A program made the position numbers and the translations under genes. 64,000 bases of DNA from Gemmatimonadaceae bacterium (GTDB lineage Bacteria > Gemmatimonadota > Gemmatimonadetes > Gemmatimonadales > Gemmatimonadaceae). The stretch covers positions 1 through 64,000 of the forward strand of contig DASYSS010000101.1 of NCBI GenBank assembly GCA_036003045.1. Reading direction: 5' to 3'. The notes beneath the pieces are model-generated. The model saw only the letters and a program-made list of their open reading frames with translations. It had not been told where the DNA came from and made no database searches. Within the stretch, counting starts at the first letter, position 1, and each line of letters opens with the position of its first letter. Of this stretch, positions 8,541-18,296 are shown one piece after another.

Positions 8541-11228
8541 ATGAAACGAATCTTCCGAAAGTCCGAGCCCGCGCGCGACGTGCGCGACGAACTGCAGTTT
8601 CATCTCGAGATGCGAGCGCGGGAATTCATGGAGCGCGGCATGCCTGAGGCCGAGGCGCGCGATGCTGCCGCCCGCGCGTTTGGCAATGTGGAGATGATCG
8701 ACGCCGAGCTGAGCGTCGCGCGCGTCGTGCACGTGAATTCGCGCGAGCGACGGGACTCACTGCGCGAGCTGGGTCGCGACGTCGTCTTCGCCGCGAGGAC
8801 GCTCCGCAAGAACCGCGGGTTCACGCTGGCGGCGTTGGCGACGCTGGCCCTCGGCATCGGCGCGGCGACGTCGGTGTTCACCGTCGTCGACGGCGTGTTG
8901 CTTCGCCCCCTGCCTTACGCGGACCCCGGCCGCCTGGCGATGGTGTGGCTCTCACAGAGTACGGCGGGCCCCGCGGATCAACTGCCGCTGTCCACCGGCT
9001 TCTACTCCGACGCCGAGCGAACGGGCCGCGCGTCGTTCGCGTCGATCGCCGCGTTTCGCTCGTGGCCGTTCACGCTCACGGGCGGGGGTTCCGGCGACGT
9101 CGAGCAGGTCTCCGGCGCGCGGGTGACGCCATCGCTGTTCGGGGTGCTGGGCGTCCGACCGGCGCTCGGACACGACTTCACGGCGCCGGACGGCGATTCC
9201 GGCGCGGCGCCCGTGGCTATCATCAGCCACGCGCTGTGGCAGCGGCGGTTCGGCGGCGACGCCGGGGTGGTCGGACGCTCGATCGAGCTCGGCGGAACGC
9301 CGTACAAGATTCTCGGCGTCATGCCGGCGGACTTCGCGTTTCCTCGCGGGGCCGAGCTGCCGACGCCGCTTCAATTCGGATTGCGCACCGACATCTGGAC
9401 ACCGCTCCAGCTCTCGGCGAGCGATCGCACCTTCTACGGCGCGATGAACACCTCGGCGATCGCACGCCTTCGGCCCGGCGCGTCGCTGGCCCGCGCCCAC
9501 GGCGAGTTATCGTCGGCGCTTCAGCAATTTCTCAAGGTGAACGCGCCGAAGCTGAAGCTGGATTACAACCTCGTCACGTTGAAGGATCAGGCGGCGACGC
9601 ACATCCGCGGCGGCCTCTACCTGCTGATGTCGGCCGTCGCGTTCCTGCTGTTCATCGCCTGCGCGAACGTGGCGAACCTGCTGCTGGCGCGCACGGGGGC
9701 GCGCAGCCGCGAATTCGCGCTGCGCACGACGCTCGGCGCGCGTCGGTCGCGTATCGCGGCGCAGCTGATCACCGAAAACGTGCTGCTGGCCGCGGCGGGC
9801 TCCGCCCTCGGCGTGGTGCTTTCCATCTGGGCGACACGGGCGATGCTGGCGCTCGTGCCGGGTTCGATGCCTCGGGCCGACGATGTTGGCATCGATTGGC
9901 GCATCGCCGGCGTGGCGGCGTTGCTCGCGATCGCGATCGGCGCGGCGTTCGGGCTCGCCGCCAGCACGCAGGTTCGCTGGAATCGCGTCGCCGAAACGCT
10001 TCGCGATCCCGGCGCCCGGGCCACGGGCGGCCGAGCGACTCGCTTCGGACGTCGCGCGCTCGTCGTCGCCGAGGTCTCGCTGTCGCTCGTATTGATCATC
10101 GGCGCGGCGCTGTTGGCCACGAGCTTCGCGCGTCTCCAACGCGTCGACCCGGGCTTCCGCGCGGATGGGCGGTTTACGGCGAGCATCACGCTTCCCATCG
10201 GGGCCCGCTTCGATCCGGTCAAAGACGCGGCGGCATGGGCGCGCTTCTTCGGCCAGCTCGACGAGCGGCTCGCCAAGACTCCGGCCATCCAGGCCTCGGG
10301 AGCGATCAGCGGACTGCCGTTGTCCGACGCCGCCGAAGGGGGCGGCTTCGCGATTGTGGGACAGCCGACGCCCGAGCCGGGGCAGGCGCCGCACACGGAG
10401 TACTTCGTCACGCAAGGCGAGTACTTCCGCGCCATGGGCATCAAGGTCGTCTCTGGCCGTGTGTTCGACGCGACCGACGTGCGCGGAGGGGCGCGTGTCG
10501 CGGTCGTGAACCGCGAATTCGCCAGGAAGTATTTCGCCGGCGCGGCCATCGGCCGGCAAATCATCCCGTACTTCGACTTCGTGCGCGAGCCGCGCACGAT
10601 CGTCGGCGTCGTCGACGACGTGCAGTATGGGTCGCTCGATGCGCCAGCTACGCCGGAGGCGTACGTCCCGCAGCAGCAGATGTCCTATCCGGGGCTGAAA
10701 ATCGTGCTCCGCGGCACCGGCGACGACGCGACGATGCTCTCGCTGCTCAAGACGGCGGTCCGCGAGATCGACCCGAAGCTCGCCGTCTCGAGTCCTCGGC
10801 CGATGACAGCCGTGGTGGCGGAATCGCTGGCCCGCCGGCGATTCAGTATGACGCTGATCGGCATCTTCGCCGGCGCGGCACTGCTGCTGGCGATGGTCGG
10901 CCTGTACGGCGTGATCGCGCTCAGCGTCAACCAGCGTCGCCGCGAGATCGGCGTGCGTGTGGCCCTCGGCGCTCAGCGACAAGACGTGATTCGGCTCGTC
11001 CTCGGTGAAGGGCTGCGCGTGACGGCGATCGGCGTGCTCCTCGGCGTGGTGACCGCGCGGGTCCTGAGTACCCTCGTCGCCTCGCTGCTCTACGGCGTGA
11101 GCGCGACCAGCCCGGCGATCTACGGGGCCGCCGCGGCGATCGTCGTCGTCGTGACGCTCCTGGCGACGTATGTGCCCGCGCTGCGCGCGACGCGGATCGA
11201 TCCGAACCTCGCGCTGCGCGCGGACTGA
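8541..11228 (+). CDS. ADOP-type ABC transporter permease (duplicated MacB/FtsX-like)
   Basis: 895 residues. The first about 85 residues form a soluble helical segment (RDVRDELQFHLEMRAREF, EARDAAARAFGN) typical of ADOP orphan permeases. Then come two MacB-periplasmic-core plus FtsX units: helix at about 95-120 (GFTLAALATLALGIGAATSV), a periplasmic domain, three helices around 360-470, a second helix near 510-530, a second periplasmic domain, and three C-terminal helices with REIGVRVALGAQRQDVIRLVLGEG. No ATPase gene is adjacent, as usual for this family; an ATPase elsewhere may partner it, or it may act alone as a mechanotransmission or efflux part. Ribosome site GGAGA lies eight bases upstream. 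Its expression is probably controlled by the adjacent PadR. Confidence 0.92.
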   Translation: MKRIFRKSEPARDVRDELQFHLEMRAREFMERGMPEAEARDAAARAFGNVEMIDAELSVARVVHVNSRERRDSLRELGRDVVFAARTLRKNRGFTLAALATLALGIGAATSVFTVVDGVLLRPLPYADPGRLAMVWLSQSTAGPADQLPLSTGFYSDAERTGRASFASIAAFRSWPFTLTGGGSGDVEQVSGARVTPSLFGVLGVRPALGHDFTAPDGDSGAAPVAIISHALWQRRFGGDAGVVGRSIELGGTPYKILGVMPADFAFPRGAELPTPLQFGLRTDIWTPLQLSASDRTFYGAMNTSAIARLRPGASLARAHGELSSALQQFLKVNAPKLKLDYNLVTLKDQAATHIRGGLYLLMSAVAFLLFIACANVANLLLARTGARSREFALRTTLGARRSRIAAQLITENVLLAAAGSALGVVLSIWATRAMLALVPGSMPRADDVGIDWRIAGVAALLAIAIGAAFGLAASTQVRWNRVAETLRDPGARATGGRATRFGRRALVVAEVSLSLVLIIGAALLATSFARLQRVDPGFRADGRFTASITLPIGARFDPVKDAAAWARFFGQLDERLAKTPAIQASGAISGLPLSDAAEGGGFAIVGQPTPEPGQAPHTEYFVTQGEYFRAMGIKVVSGRVFDATDVRGGARVAVVNREFARKYFAGAAIGRQIIPYFDFVREPRTIVGVVDDVQYGSLDAPATPEAYVPQQQMSYPGLKIVLRGTGDDATMLSLLKTAVREIDPKLAVSSPRPMTAVVAESLARRRFSMTLIGIFAGAALLLAMVGLYGVIALSVNQRRREIGVRVALGAQRQDVIRLVLGEGLRVTAIGVLLGVVTARVLSTLVASLLYGVSATSPAIYGAAAAIVVVVTLLATYVPALRATRIDPNLALRAD

Positions 11229-11250
11229 AGACGGTTCACCCGAAAAGAAA

Positions 11251-11282
11251 GCGGCCCACCGAGGCAGAACTCGGTGGGCCGC
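11251..11282. terminator. bidirectional hairpin terminator
   Basis: Perfect 13-bp stem (11251-11263 with 11270-11282) and six-base loop between two convergent genes. On the minus strand the hairpin is followed by a T-rich tract (TTTCTTTTC), so it fits best as the terminator of transcripts that would enter from the permease side being antisense-blocked and of the leftward amidohydrolase gene's neighbour; on the plus strand no T-run follows. Confidence 0.75.
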
Positions 11283-11301
11283 GATCGTTCGTGCCGCGCG
11301 T

Positions 11302-14300
11302 CTAGTGCTTGTCCTGATTGTTCCCGGGCGCGTTGGATGGCCACCACCACAGGTGCGCGATCTGCTTCTGCCGCGGCCACACCTCCGCCATCGTGTTGGC
11401 GTCGTACATGCGGCCGTTCTTCATGACGTATTTGATCGTGTTCGTGTTCTTGATGTCGTCGAGCGGATTCTTGTCGAGCACTTGCAGGTCGGCGAGCTTC
11501 CCGGCCTCGAGCGAGCCGACGTCCTTCTCGTGCCCGATGGCTTCGGCGCCGACGATCGTCGCTTCACGCAGAACGTCGTACCGCGGCATGCCGCCCGACG
11601 CGATGTTCCAGATCTCCCACTGCGCGCCGAGTCCCTGAAGCTGGCCGTGGCTGCCCATGCCGACTCGGCCACCGGCCGCGACCACTTTCGCGGCCTGCTC
11701 GGCGAAGAGCTGGAACGACCACTGCGATGGCGCCCACCATCCCGGCCGGCGCTCGGTCTTGCGCTCGACTTCGTCGTTCGGAGTGTAGCGGCGAAGCTTC
11801 TGGTCGCCGACGACGTCCGAGTGCTCGTACCAATAGTTCTCGGCCCACGGGCCGCCGTATTGAACGATGAGCGTCGGCGTCCACGTCGTGCCCGACTCTT
11901 TGAGGAGCGTCAGGACGTCCTTGTACAGCGGGGCGATCGGCAGCGTGTGCTCGATCCCCATGTACCCGTCCATCGCTTCGGTCATGTTCTTCTTGAAGTC
12001 CAGGCCGCCCTCGAGCGTCGGCATAAGCCCTTGCTCTCGCGCCGCCATGATGACCAGCTGACGAGTCCGGCGATCGCCCGTCATGTACTGCTTGATGGTT
12101 TCGGTATTGTAGAACTCCGAGTACTTCTTCAAAACGTCGCGGGCGTCTTCGATCGTGCGGATGTTCGTCTGCTGAAAGACGCCCGGTCCGGTCGCGTAGA
12201 TGCGCGGCCCGATGAACTCGCCGGCCTCCACCATGTCGCTGTAGGACAGGACGTCGGTGGTGGACGTCTGCGGATCGCGCGTCGTCGTCACGCCGTACGC
12301 GAGATTGATGAGATACTCCCACGGCTGCGACCGATGGATGTTGAACGCCGGCCAGATGTGCGCGTGGACGTCCACGTACCCGGGCATGATGGTCTTGCCC
12401 GACACGTCGAACTCCTTCGCCCCCGACGGGATCTGCACTTTCCCCTGCGGCCCGACGGCGACGATGCGGTTGTCCTTCACGACGATGTCGCCCTTCTGAA
12501 TGACCTCACTCCCCTTCATCGTGAGGATGCGAGCGCCGCGGAGAACGACCGTGCCCGCCGGCCGATCTTTCTTGACGGTGATGGCCACGTCGAACCGCGT
12601 CGCCTCGTAAATCGGTCGCGCGGCCGCTCCTCCGCGTCCGCCACGGCCGCCGCCTGCCGGCCCGGCGCCACCGGCGCTGTCCGCTTGGGCGAGTCGTGCC
12701 GCCGCCTGCGTCGTCGAATCCCGAACGGCCGCGTCGGCGGCGTTCAAGTCGTAGGTGAAGAGCGAATGCCCGAGCGCGTAGTAGATGTGATGGCTGTCGC
12801 CGGCCCACGTGGCGAACTCGCCGCCGATCCCCGTCACCTTGCGGACCGGCACTTCGGACTGCGCCGGGTTGGTCGCGTTGATCGCGGCGCCGTTCGGCGC
12901 TTTCGGCACGTCTTCAATGAGATAGACGCGCGGCCCGCCTTGATCCGTCACCTGAACGAGCACTTTGCTGCCGTCGGGCGACAACATCATCTCGCCGGCG
13001 CCGCCGCCACCACCACCTCCACGCCCGCCGCCACCGGCCGAACGTAGAATCGTTTTCTGATCCGTGCCGTCCCACCGCATCGATACGAGCTGCGTGCCTT
13101 CGGCGAAATACACGTGATCCGGATCCGACTTCACGAAATGCGGCCGGCCGAAGTTGGAGATCGGCGCGATCACAGTTTCGTTGCCCCCGCTGCCTGGGAG
13201 CCAGACGAGCTCGACGCCGACCGCTGCCGCGGGCGGACGCTCATCCTCTCGCAGATCCTTGTGCATGTTGCGCGGACCGCGGCCGACGACGATGCGTTGG
13301 CCGTCGTTCGAATAGGAGGGCTTTTCGTAGTACGCCGGCTTGCCCGTCAGCTTTTCTGGGCGCCCGCTGCCGTCGGCGCGCACCCGCGACACCGTGCCGC
13401 CGTCGACGTCGTTCCACGTGACGTAGGCGATGTACTGTCCATCGGGCGACCACGCGGGCTGGAACTGTCCCAGCCCCTCGTCCGCGGTCAGGCGCTTCGG
13501 CGTGCCGCTCGGCAAATCCATCGTCCAAACGCGGTCGAGCGCGACGAACGCGAGGCGTTTGCCGTCGGGCGACGGCTTCACGTCGCGGATCTGCCGCACG
13601 GTCATGCTCGTGTCGCTGTACGCGTACTGAAAGTGATCCGGCCCGGCGATCATCATGTCGATGTCGGCGGTGAACGGGATCATCGTTTCCTTGCCGGTCG
13701 CCACGTCGGCGCGCCAGAAGTGGCCGTGATGTCCGATGACGATCGACTTCGAGTCGGGCGTGAACGCGTAGGTCGGGAAGACGTCGCGATTCGGCCGCGA
13801 CTCCTGGTCGTCGCGCTGCACCTTCGGAAGCAGAATGTGTTCGTCGCCGGTGGCGAGCTCCTTGAGCATGAGCGCTTCCTCGGCGCCGACGCGCGTCGCG
13901 AACGCGAGCCAGCGTCCGTCGGGGCTCAGCTCGGGACGCATCCCGCTGCCGACTTCGTTCGTCTTCGTGAACACTCGGCCCGTCTCGCGATCGAGCACGC
14001 CGATCTGCCAACCAAGCGCCGTCTGGTTGTAGCCGCCGCCCGTGCTGTTTCGCATGGCGGTGTAGACGTACCGCCCGTCCTTCGTCACCGTCGGACCGAG
14101 GAACACGTTCGGCGCGGCGCCACCACGCCCGCCGCCCGCTGGGGCGGCGCCGCCACGGCCGGCCGTCGAGTCACCCGTGAGTCGGAATCCGCCGGTGCCG
14201 CCGTGCGCGAAGTACATGTGCAGATCGTTCCCTTGCGAGACGATGATGTACTTGCCGTCGGGCGTGAAGGTCGGCGATTGGAAATGCGTGTTGGCGTTGT

Positions 14301-14712
14301 CGCGCGTGATCTGACGAGGACTCGTGCCGTCGGCGTTGGCCAACCAGACGTTGTCCGATCCGGAGCGGTCGCTGACGAAGACGACTTCCTTGCCGTCCGG
14401 CGAATAGTGCGGCATCGCGTCGTACGCCTGACCGCTCGTGATCCGCGTCGCCTTGCCGCCGGCGACGGGAAGCGTGTACAGGTCGCCGAGCAGCTCGAAG
14501 ACGATCGTGTTACCGTCGGGCGAGAGGTCGAGCGAGAGCCAGGTCCCTTCGTCCGTCGTGAACTTGAGCTGGTGTGTCGGAGCGAGGGGAAGCCCGCGTC
14601 CCGCGGTCGAGTCGCCGCCGCGCCCGCGCTGCGCCGCCGCCGCCGAGACGATCGTGAGCGCGAGAAATCCAATGAGCGCGGCGGATGCCGCGAATCCGGT
14701 GGGACGACGCAT
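11302..14712 (-). CDS. Exported PD40 (TolB-like) beta-propeller fused to amidohydrolase
   Basis: 1136 residues. Signal peptide (MRRPTGFAASAALIGFLALT, ending SAAAAQ). Residues about 50-700 form TolB/PD40-type propeller repeats with the recurring SPDG pattern (DLSPDGNTIVFE, YSPDGKEVVFVSDRSG, FTPDGKYIIVS, LSPDGRWLAFATR, WSPDGQYIAYVTW). Gly-rich inserts such as GGGGRGGGGGGGAGE separate some blades. From about residue 715 an amidohydrolase domain follows: KGDIVVKDNRIVAVG, then MPGYVDVHAHIW with the metal-binding His-x-His near 783, and GSLEAGKLADLQVLDKNPL at the end. Likely periplasmic or secreted hydrolase of amides, peptides or related compounds; the substrate is unknown. This fusion recurs in Gemmatimonadota and Bacteroidota. 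The ATG at 14712 is chosen because it begins the signal peptide. Confidence 0.9.
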   Translation of the reverse strand: MRRPTGFAASAALIGFLALTIVSAAAAQRGRGGDSTAGRGLPLAPTHQLKFTTDEGTWLSLDLSPDGNTIVFELLGDLYTLPVAGGKATRITSGQAYDAMPHYSPDGKEVVFVSDRSGSDNVWLANADGTSPRQITRDNANTHFQSPTFTPDGKYIIVSQGNDLHMYFAHGGTGGFRLTGDSTAGRGGAAPAGGGRGGAAPNVFLGPTVTKDGRYVYTAMRNSTGGGYNQTALGWQIGVLDRETGRVFTKTNEVGSGMRPELSPDGRWLAFATRVGAEEALMLKELATGDEHILLPKVQRDDQESRPNRDVFPTYAFTPDSKSIVIGHHGHFWRADVATGKETMIPFTADIDMMIAGPDHFQYAYSDTSMTVRQIRDVKPSPDGKRLAFVALDRVWTMDLPSGTPKRLTADEGLGQFQPAWSPDGQYIAYVTWNDVDGGTVSRVRADGSGRPEKLTGKPAYYEKPSYSNDGQRIVVGRGPRNMHKDLREDERPPAAAVGVELVWLPGSGGNETVIAPISNFGRPHFVKSDPDHVYFAEGTQLVSMRWDGTDQKTILRSAGGGGRGGGGGGGAGEMMLSPDGSKVLVQVTDQGGPRVYLIEDVPKAPNGAAINATNPAQSEVPVRKVTGIGGEFATWAGDSHHIYYALGHSLFTYDLNAADAAVRDSTTQAAARLAQADSAGGAGPAGGGRGGRGGAAARPIYEATRFDVAITVKKDRPAGTVVLRGARILTMKGSEVIQKGDIVVKDNRIVAVGPQGKVQIPSGAKEFDVSGKTIMPGYVDVHAHIWPAFNIHRSQPWEYLINLAYGVTTTRDPQTSTTDVLSYSDMVEAGEFIGPRIYATGPGVFQQTNIRTIEDARDVLKKYSEFYNTETIKQYMTGDRRTRQLVIMAAREQGLMPTLEGGLDFKKNMTEAMDGYMGIEHTLPIAPLYKDVLTLLKESGTTWTPTLIVQYGGPWAENYWYEHSDVVGDQKLRRYTPNDEVERKTERRPGWWAPSQWSFQLFAEQAAKVVAAGGRVGMGSHGQLQGLGAQWEIWNIASGGMPRYDVLREATIVGAEAIGHEKDVGSLEAGKLADLQVLDKNPLDDIKNTNTIKYVMKNGRMYDANTMAEVWPRQKQIAHLWWWPSNAPGNNQDKH

Positions 14713-14824
14713 ACGTGCCTCTGCGTTGTTGAGAGATGGTGCCGCGCGTGACGCGCCAGTCATTCTGAACGAGGCACCGGGCGCGGGCAAGCCTGGGCAC
14801 CTCTCCGCACGCCCTTTCAGGCGC

Positions 14825-15373
14825 CTAGAAGTCGTCCCCGGCCCTTTGCGCGGGGCACGCGGACACTGGGGTGCGGTGACTCGCGATACCGAGTCTTGCA
14901 TCGACGACCCAGCGCTCATCGAAGACCGATCGATAACAGATTCGGAGCTTGACACGCCCGATCTGTTCCCAGAAGGGAGTCGGGAGCGACGCGGTAGGGA
15001 GTCCGAGCAATTCGACATTGTCGCCGGGACGCACGCCGTGGTCGAACAAGCTGGTGTTGCCGAAAGCGCGGGACGAATCGCCGAGCAGTACCTGAAGGAC
15101 CCCGCGCCAGTCGCCCAACGGTTTGTCATCTACGGTCACCGCGATTGCCTCGACGACGGCTGGACCGAGCCCCGTGTTGTGCACGAAGATCTTTGCGCCC
15201 TCGCCGCTGGTGAACGTCCCGACCTCGAGATTCGGCCACACCTCGGCGCGATCGTGCGCCCGCTGAAGCGATGCCTCGTAGACGCCGACGGCGAGCGCCG
15301 ACAGGCTGACGATGAGCGCCGAGATGGCGACGAAGGTCTCTGGCTCGCGGTACCACGGGCGATCGTCGGACAT
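14825..15373 (-). CDS. Small membrane-anchored protein of unknown function
   Basis: 182 residues. A single N-terminal transmembrane helix (about 14-32, FVAISALIVSLSALAVGVYE) follows a short cytoplasmic stretch. The rest looks like a soluble beta-rich domain: NLEVGTFTSGEGAKIFVHNTG, PAVVEAIAVTVDD, and CYRSVFDERWVVD. The pattern of a helix followed by a sandwich-like domain with the phrase HNTGLGPAVV occurs in many uncharacterised bacterial proteins. It is 112 bases upstream (leftward) of the amidohydrolase start and on the same strand, so they may be co-transcribed. Not recognised further. Confidence 0.7.
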   Translation of the reverse strand: MSDDRPWYREPETFVAISALIVSLSALAVGVYEASLQRAHDRAEVWPNLEVGTFTSGEGAKIFVHNTGLGPAVVEAIAVTVDDKPLGDWRGVLQVLLGDSSRAFGNTSLFDHGVRPGDNVELLGLPTASLPTPFWEQIGRVKLRICYRSVFDERWVVDARLGIASHRTPVSACPAQRAGDDF

Positions 15374-15509
15374 GGACGCCCAATGTCCGACGATGTTCTT
15401 CTTTCGTCCAGAGCGTCGCACGACACGCGGCGAAGCGCTACATTCACGGCCCCCTGAGCTGCAAAACGGTTCAGGGCGTTTCCCCCCCACCGGTAGCAGA
15501 GAGGAACAG

Positions 15510-16427
15510 ATGCACCGAATGCTAGGCTCGATCGGCGCCGCCGCCGCAATCGCGCTCTGCGCGTGTAGCCAGAAGGAGGCCGCCAAGGCCGATTCCGCGC
15601 CCGTGGCGCAAACCGGCGCTGCCGCTGCATCGAAAGCGTCGTACGACCCGGTGACCCACGTCGCCGTCGTGCACACGAAAGACTTCGCGTTCGACGCGCC
15701 GGACTCGGTGAACGCGGGATGGACGACGTTCCATCTCATGAACGACGGGCCGGGAATCCATCACTTGCAACTCGTGCGCATCGACAGCGGCAAGACGACG
15801 GCCGACGTGGTGACCGCGATGGACGCGGTCCTCGCCCGCAAGGGACCGCCGCCCGCGTGGCTGACGCTCGTCGCCGGCCCGAACGCGCCGAACCCGGGCG
15901 CCGAGAGTGATGCCATCGTCAATCTCGAGCCGGGCAACTACGCTCTCATCTGTCTCGTCGACATTCCAAGCCACGTCGCCCACTTCGACAAGGGCATGGT
16001 GCGCGCGCTCAAGGTCACCGCGGCGACGGCCACGCCCGCGGCTGAACCGACCGCCGACGTCACGATTGCGCTCGCCGACTACAAGTTCGACGCGACCGGC
16101 CCGCTCACCACCGCGGGCATGCACACGTTCAAGGTGACGAACGCGGGTCCACAGCCTCACGAGATCGAGATCCTTCGCTACGCACCAGGCAAGACGATGA
16201 AGGACGTCGGCGACTTCATGACCGCCGCGATGGGCCCGAATCCTCCGGCCGGTCCGCCGCCGGCGGATCTGATCGGCGGCGTGTCGGCCGGTCTTCCGAA
16301 GCAGGTCTCGTACTTCACGGCGAACCTGACCCCGGGCAAGTACGTCATGCTGTGCTTCATCAGCGACATGAAGGACGGCAAGCCGCACGTCGAGCACGGA
16401 ATGGTGCGCGAGTTCGAGGTCAAATAG
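15510..16427 (+). CDS. Tandem cupredoxin-like lipoprotein
   Basis: 305 residues. Lipoprotein signal with Cys19 in an unusual LCAC box. Two homologous halves of about 125 residues each follow (about 45-170 and 180-305). Each shows the elements of a type-1 copper site: a His after GPxxH (GPGIHH; GPQPHE), a Cys in a strand (NYALICLVD; YVMLCFISD), then His-x4-Met (HFDKGM; HVEHGM), each ending in MVRxxxV. Spacing is C-x9-H-x4-M in the first half and C-x10-H-x4-M in the second. A periplasmic or surface electron carrier or copper protein is inferred. A strong ribosome site (AGAGAGGAA) precedes the ATG. A terminator follows directly. Two copper-like sites in one lipoprotein is unusual. Confidence 0.8.
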   Translation: MHRMLGSIGAAAAIALCACSQKEAAKADSAPVAQTGAAAASKASYDPVTHVAVVHTKDFAFDAPDSVNAGWTTFHLMNDGPGIHHLQLVRIDSGKTTADVVTAMDAVLARKGPPPAWLTLVAGPNAPNPGAESDAIVNLEPGNYALICLVDIPSHVAHFDKGMVRALKVTAATATPAAEPTADVTIALADYKFDATGPLTTAGMHTFKVTNAGPQPHEIEILRYAPGKTMKDVGDFMTAAMGPNPPAGPPPADLIGGVSAGLPKQVSYFTANLTPGKYVMLCFISDMKDGKPHVEHGMVREFEVK

Positions 16428-16444
16428 TCTCTCTCTGCTGCGAG

Positions 16445-16482
16445 AACGCCTCCGACCTCGCCGTCGGGGGCGTTTTCGTTTT
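16445..16482 (+). terminator. rho-independent terminator
   Basis: Twelve-base stem (16445-16456 with 16463-16474), six-base loop, followed by TTCGTTTT. It lies just after the cupredoxin-like lipoprotein gene. Confidence 0.85.
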
Positions 16483-16563
16483 CGGGGAGGGGGCGCCGAG
16501 ACAGCGCCGTCGTCGTGTGGTATGATTGTCGTTCCCTCTCCCACCTCGTCGCGGAGTCCGGCA

Positions 16564-17658
16564 ATGCGTACTGCATCGAGAATCATCGTTCGCGTCGAGA
16601 CGCTCCTGTCGTTCGCCGTGCCGGCAATAGCGCAGCAGCCCTCATCATTCACCGTCGGGTCGGCGACAGCCGCGCCCGGACGGACGGCGTACGGCGCGAT
16701 CTCGATTCCCGCCGGATCGGACTCCGCGCTGTCGATCCCCGTCGCCGTGATTCGCGGAACGCGCGACGGTCCGGTCGTCGCGTTCGTCGCCGGAAGCCAC
16801 GGCACCGAGTACACGTCGATCATCGCGATGCAGAAGTTGATCGGCCGAATTCCTGCGACGCAGTTGGCGGGAACGGTGATCGTGGCGCCGCTGCTGAACG
16901 TGTACTCGTTCCGGATGATGACGCCGCACATCAACCCGATCGACCGGAAAGGCATGAACGCGTCGTATCCCGGCGACGCGAACGGCACTCAGACGCAGCG
17001 CGCGCTCGCGGCCGTGACGGAGCAGATCGTGGCCCCGGCCGACGTCGTGGTGGACCTCCACGGCGGCGACCTCGACGAGGATCTGCGCCCCTACAGCTAT
17101 TGGTTTCGCGGTGGACGCGCCGCACAGGACTCGGCGGGACTCCGACTCGCGCTTGCGTTCGGGCTCGACCACATCATCGTCACCGACGTCGATCCGTCAG
17201 CGCCGACCGCCGGTCGGTCGCTTTCCGGACAGGCGCTCGTCCGCGGCAAGACCGTGCTGGTCGCTGAAGCGGGGCGCAGCGGAATCGTCGCCAACGCCGA
17301 TCTCACTTCGCTCGTGGACGGTTCGCTGAACGTGCTCGGCGCGCTCCGCATGATCGAGCGGCGCGCCACACCCCTCAAGCACGTCACCTGGCTCGCGGGC
17401 GCGGGCGCACGCGTCGCGGCGGATAGTGCGGGAGTCTTCTTCCCCGGTGTCGCGCGCGACGTTCGCGTGACGAAGGGACAAGTGGTCGGCCGGACGACCG
17501 ACTATCTCGGCCGTCCGACCGGGGAGATCCGCGCGCCGATCGACGGACTCGTCACGTTCATCCGTGGCGTCCCGTCGATGGCTCCGCGGGCAACGTTGGT
17601 AAACGTCGCGCCGGTGTTGCCCGATTCCGGAAGTTGGAAAGCGCCGAAAGCGCCCTAA
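16564..17658 (+). CDS. Exported AstE/AspA-like zinc hydrolase (M14 succinylglutamate desuccinylase family)
   Basis: 364 residues from the ATG at 16564, which begins a signal peptide ending FAVPAIAQQ; a longer frame from 16522 adds a non-signal stretch and is less likely. The zinc motif SHGTEY (about 79-84 of this protein) is the HxxE ligand pair and VVDLHGGD supplies the third ligand His. A C-terminal beta domain includes GQVVGRTTDYLGRPTGEIRAP, typical of AstE-like members. The family cleaves N-acyl amino acids; export suggests a periplasmic substrate. The gene's 3' end overlaps that of the convergent gene by four bases. Confidence 0.87.
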   Translation: MRTASRIIVRVETLLSFAVPAIAQQPSSFTVGSATAAPGRTAYGAISIPAGSDSALSIPVAVIRGTRDGPVVAFVAGSHGTEYTSIIAMQKLIGRIPATQLAGTVIVAPLLNVYSFRMMTPHINPIDRKGMNASYPGDANGTQTQRALAAVTEQIVAPADVVVDLHGGDLDEDLRPYSYWFRGGRAAQDSAGLRLALAFGLDHIIVTDVDPSAPTAGRSLSGQALVRGKTVLVAEAGRSGIVANADLTSLVDGSLNVLGALRMIERRATPLKHVTWLAGAGARVAADSAGVFFPGVARDVRVTKGQVVGRTTDYLGRPTGEIRAPIDGLVTFIRGVPSMAPRATLVNVAPVLPDSGSWKAPKAP

Positions 17659-18296
17659 CGCAAGCGGACCGTATCCATCGAGCGCACGGTCATGCGTGTG
17701 CCTTCCGGAATCACGGATTGGGTCGAGCCCGTACCGAGCGAGATGACCGTACCCGCGGCCGCGCCCAGCAGACCGCCGGTGATGATTTTCGACAGCTCAG
17801 CGCCCCCGATGATCGCGCCGAGCGCCGCACCCGCGATCGCGCCAACGCCGGCTTCCTTCGCGACGGACGCCTTCGTCGGATCCGTTTGCTCGCTGCTCAC
17901 CTTGACGTCCGCGATCTGTCCGTCGAACGGATACGACGTTCCTCGGATGCGGACACTATCGAACGCGAGTCGAATCACGGACTGTTCTCCCGGCAGGTTC
18001 GCCGAATGCAAGCCCGTGACATGGCCGAAGAGCATCGAGCCTACAGGAACCGCGTCGACGCCGTTCGACGCGCGAACGGCTTCAGTCACCGTCGCACTGA
18101 ATTGATCCCCCTCGTGGCTGGAACGCGTTCCAACCGACTCGTTCAGTCGAACTCGCATCGTCGTACCGGAAGGAAGCACGGCGCCGTTCATCGGAGTGGC
18201 AGGCGCGATTTCGCCGGCGGACTCGACGCGTGTCCCGGATGCGCACGCTCCCGCGACGAGCGCCGCGGCCAGTGTGATTGCGATGTGTCGCGTCAT
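17655..18296 (-). CDS. Lipoprotein with glycine-zipper segment
   Basis: 213 residues from the ATG at 18296. Lipoprotein signal MTRHIAITLAAALVAGACAS with Cys18. The middle is beta-rich (GTTMRVRLNESVGTRSS, VPVGSMLFGHVTG). Residues about 145-190 (GVGAIAGAALGAIIGGAELS, GGLLGAAAGTVISLG) have the Gly/Ala-rich zipper of outer-membrane Rick_17kDa/YMGG-like proteins. Predicted outer-membrane lipoprotein, possibly a stress protein. Faces the AstE-like gene tail to tail with a four-base overlap; no terminator was noticed there. Confidence 0.8.
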   Translation of the reverse strand: MTRHIAITLAAALVAGACASGTRVESAGEIAPATPMNGAVLPSGTTMRVRLNESVGTRSSHEGDQFSATVTEAVRASNGVDAVPVGSMLFGHVTGLHSANLPGEQSVIRLAFDSVRIRGTSYPFDGQIADVKVSSEQTDPTKASVAKEAGVGAIAGAALGAIIGGAELSKIITGGLLGAAAGTVISLGTGSTQSVIPEGTRMTVRSMDTVRLR

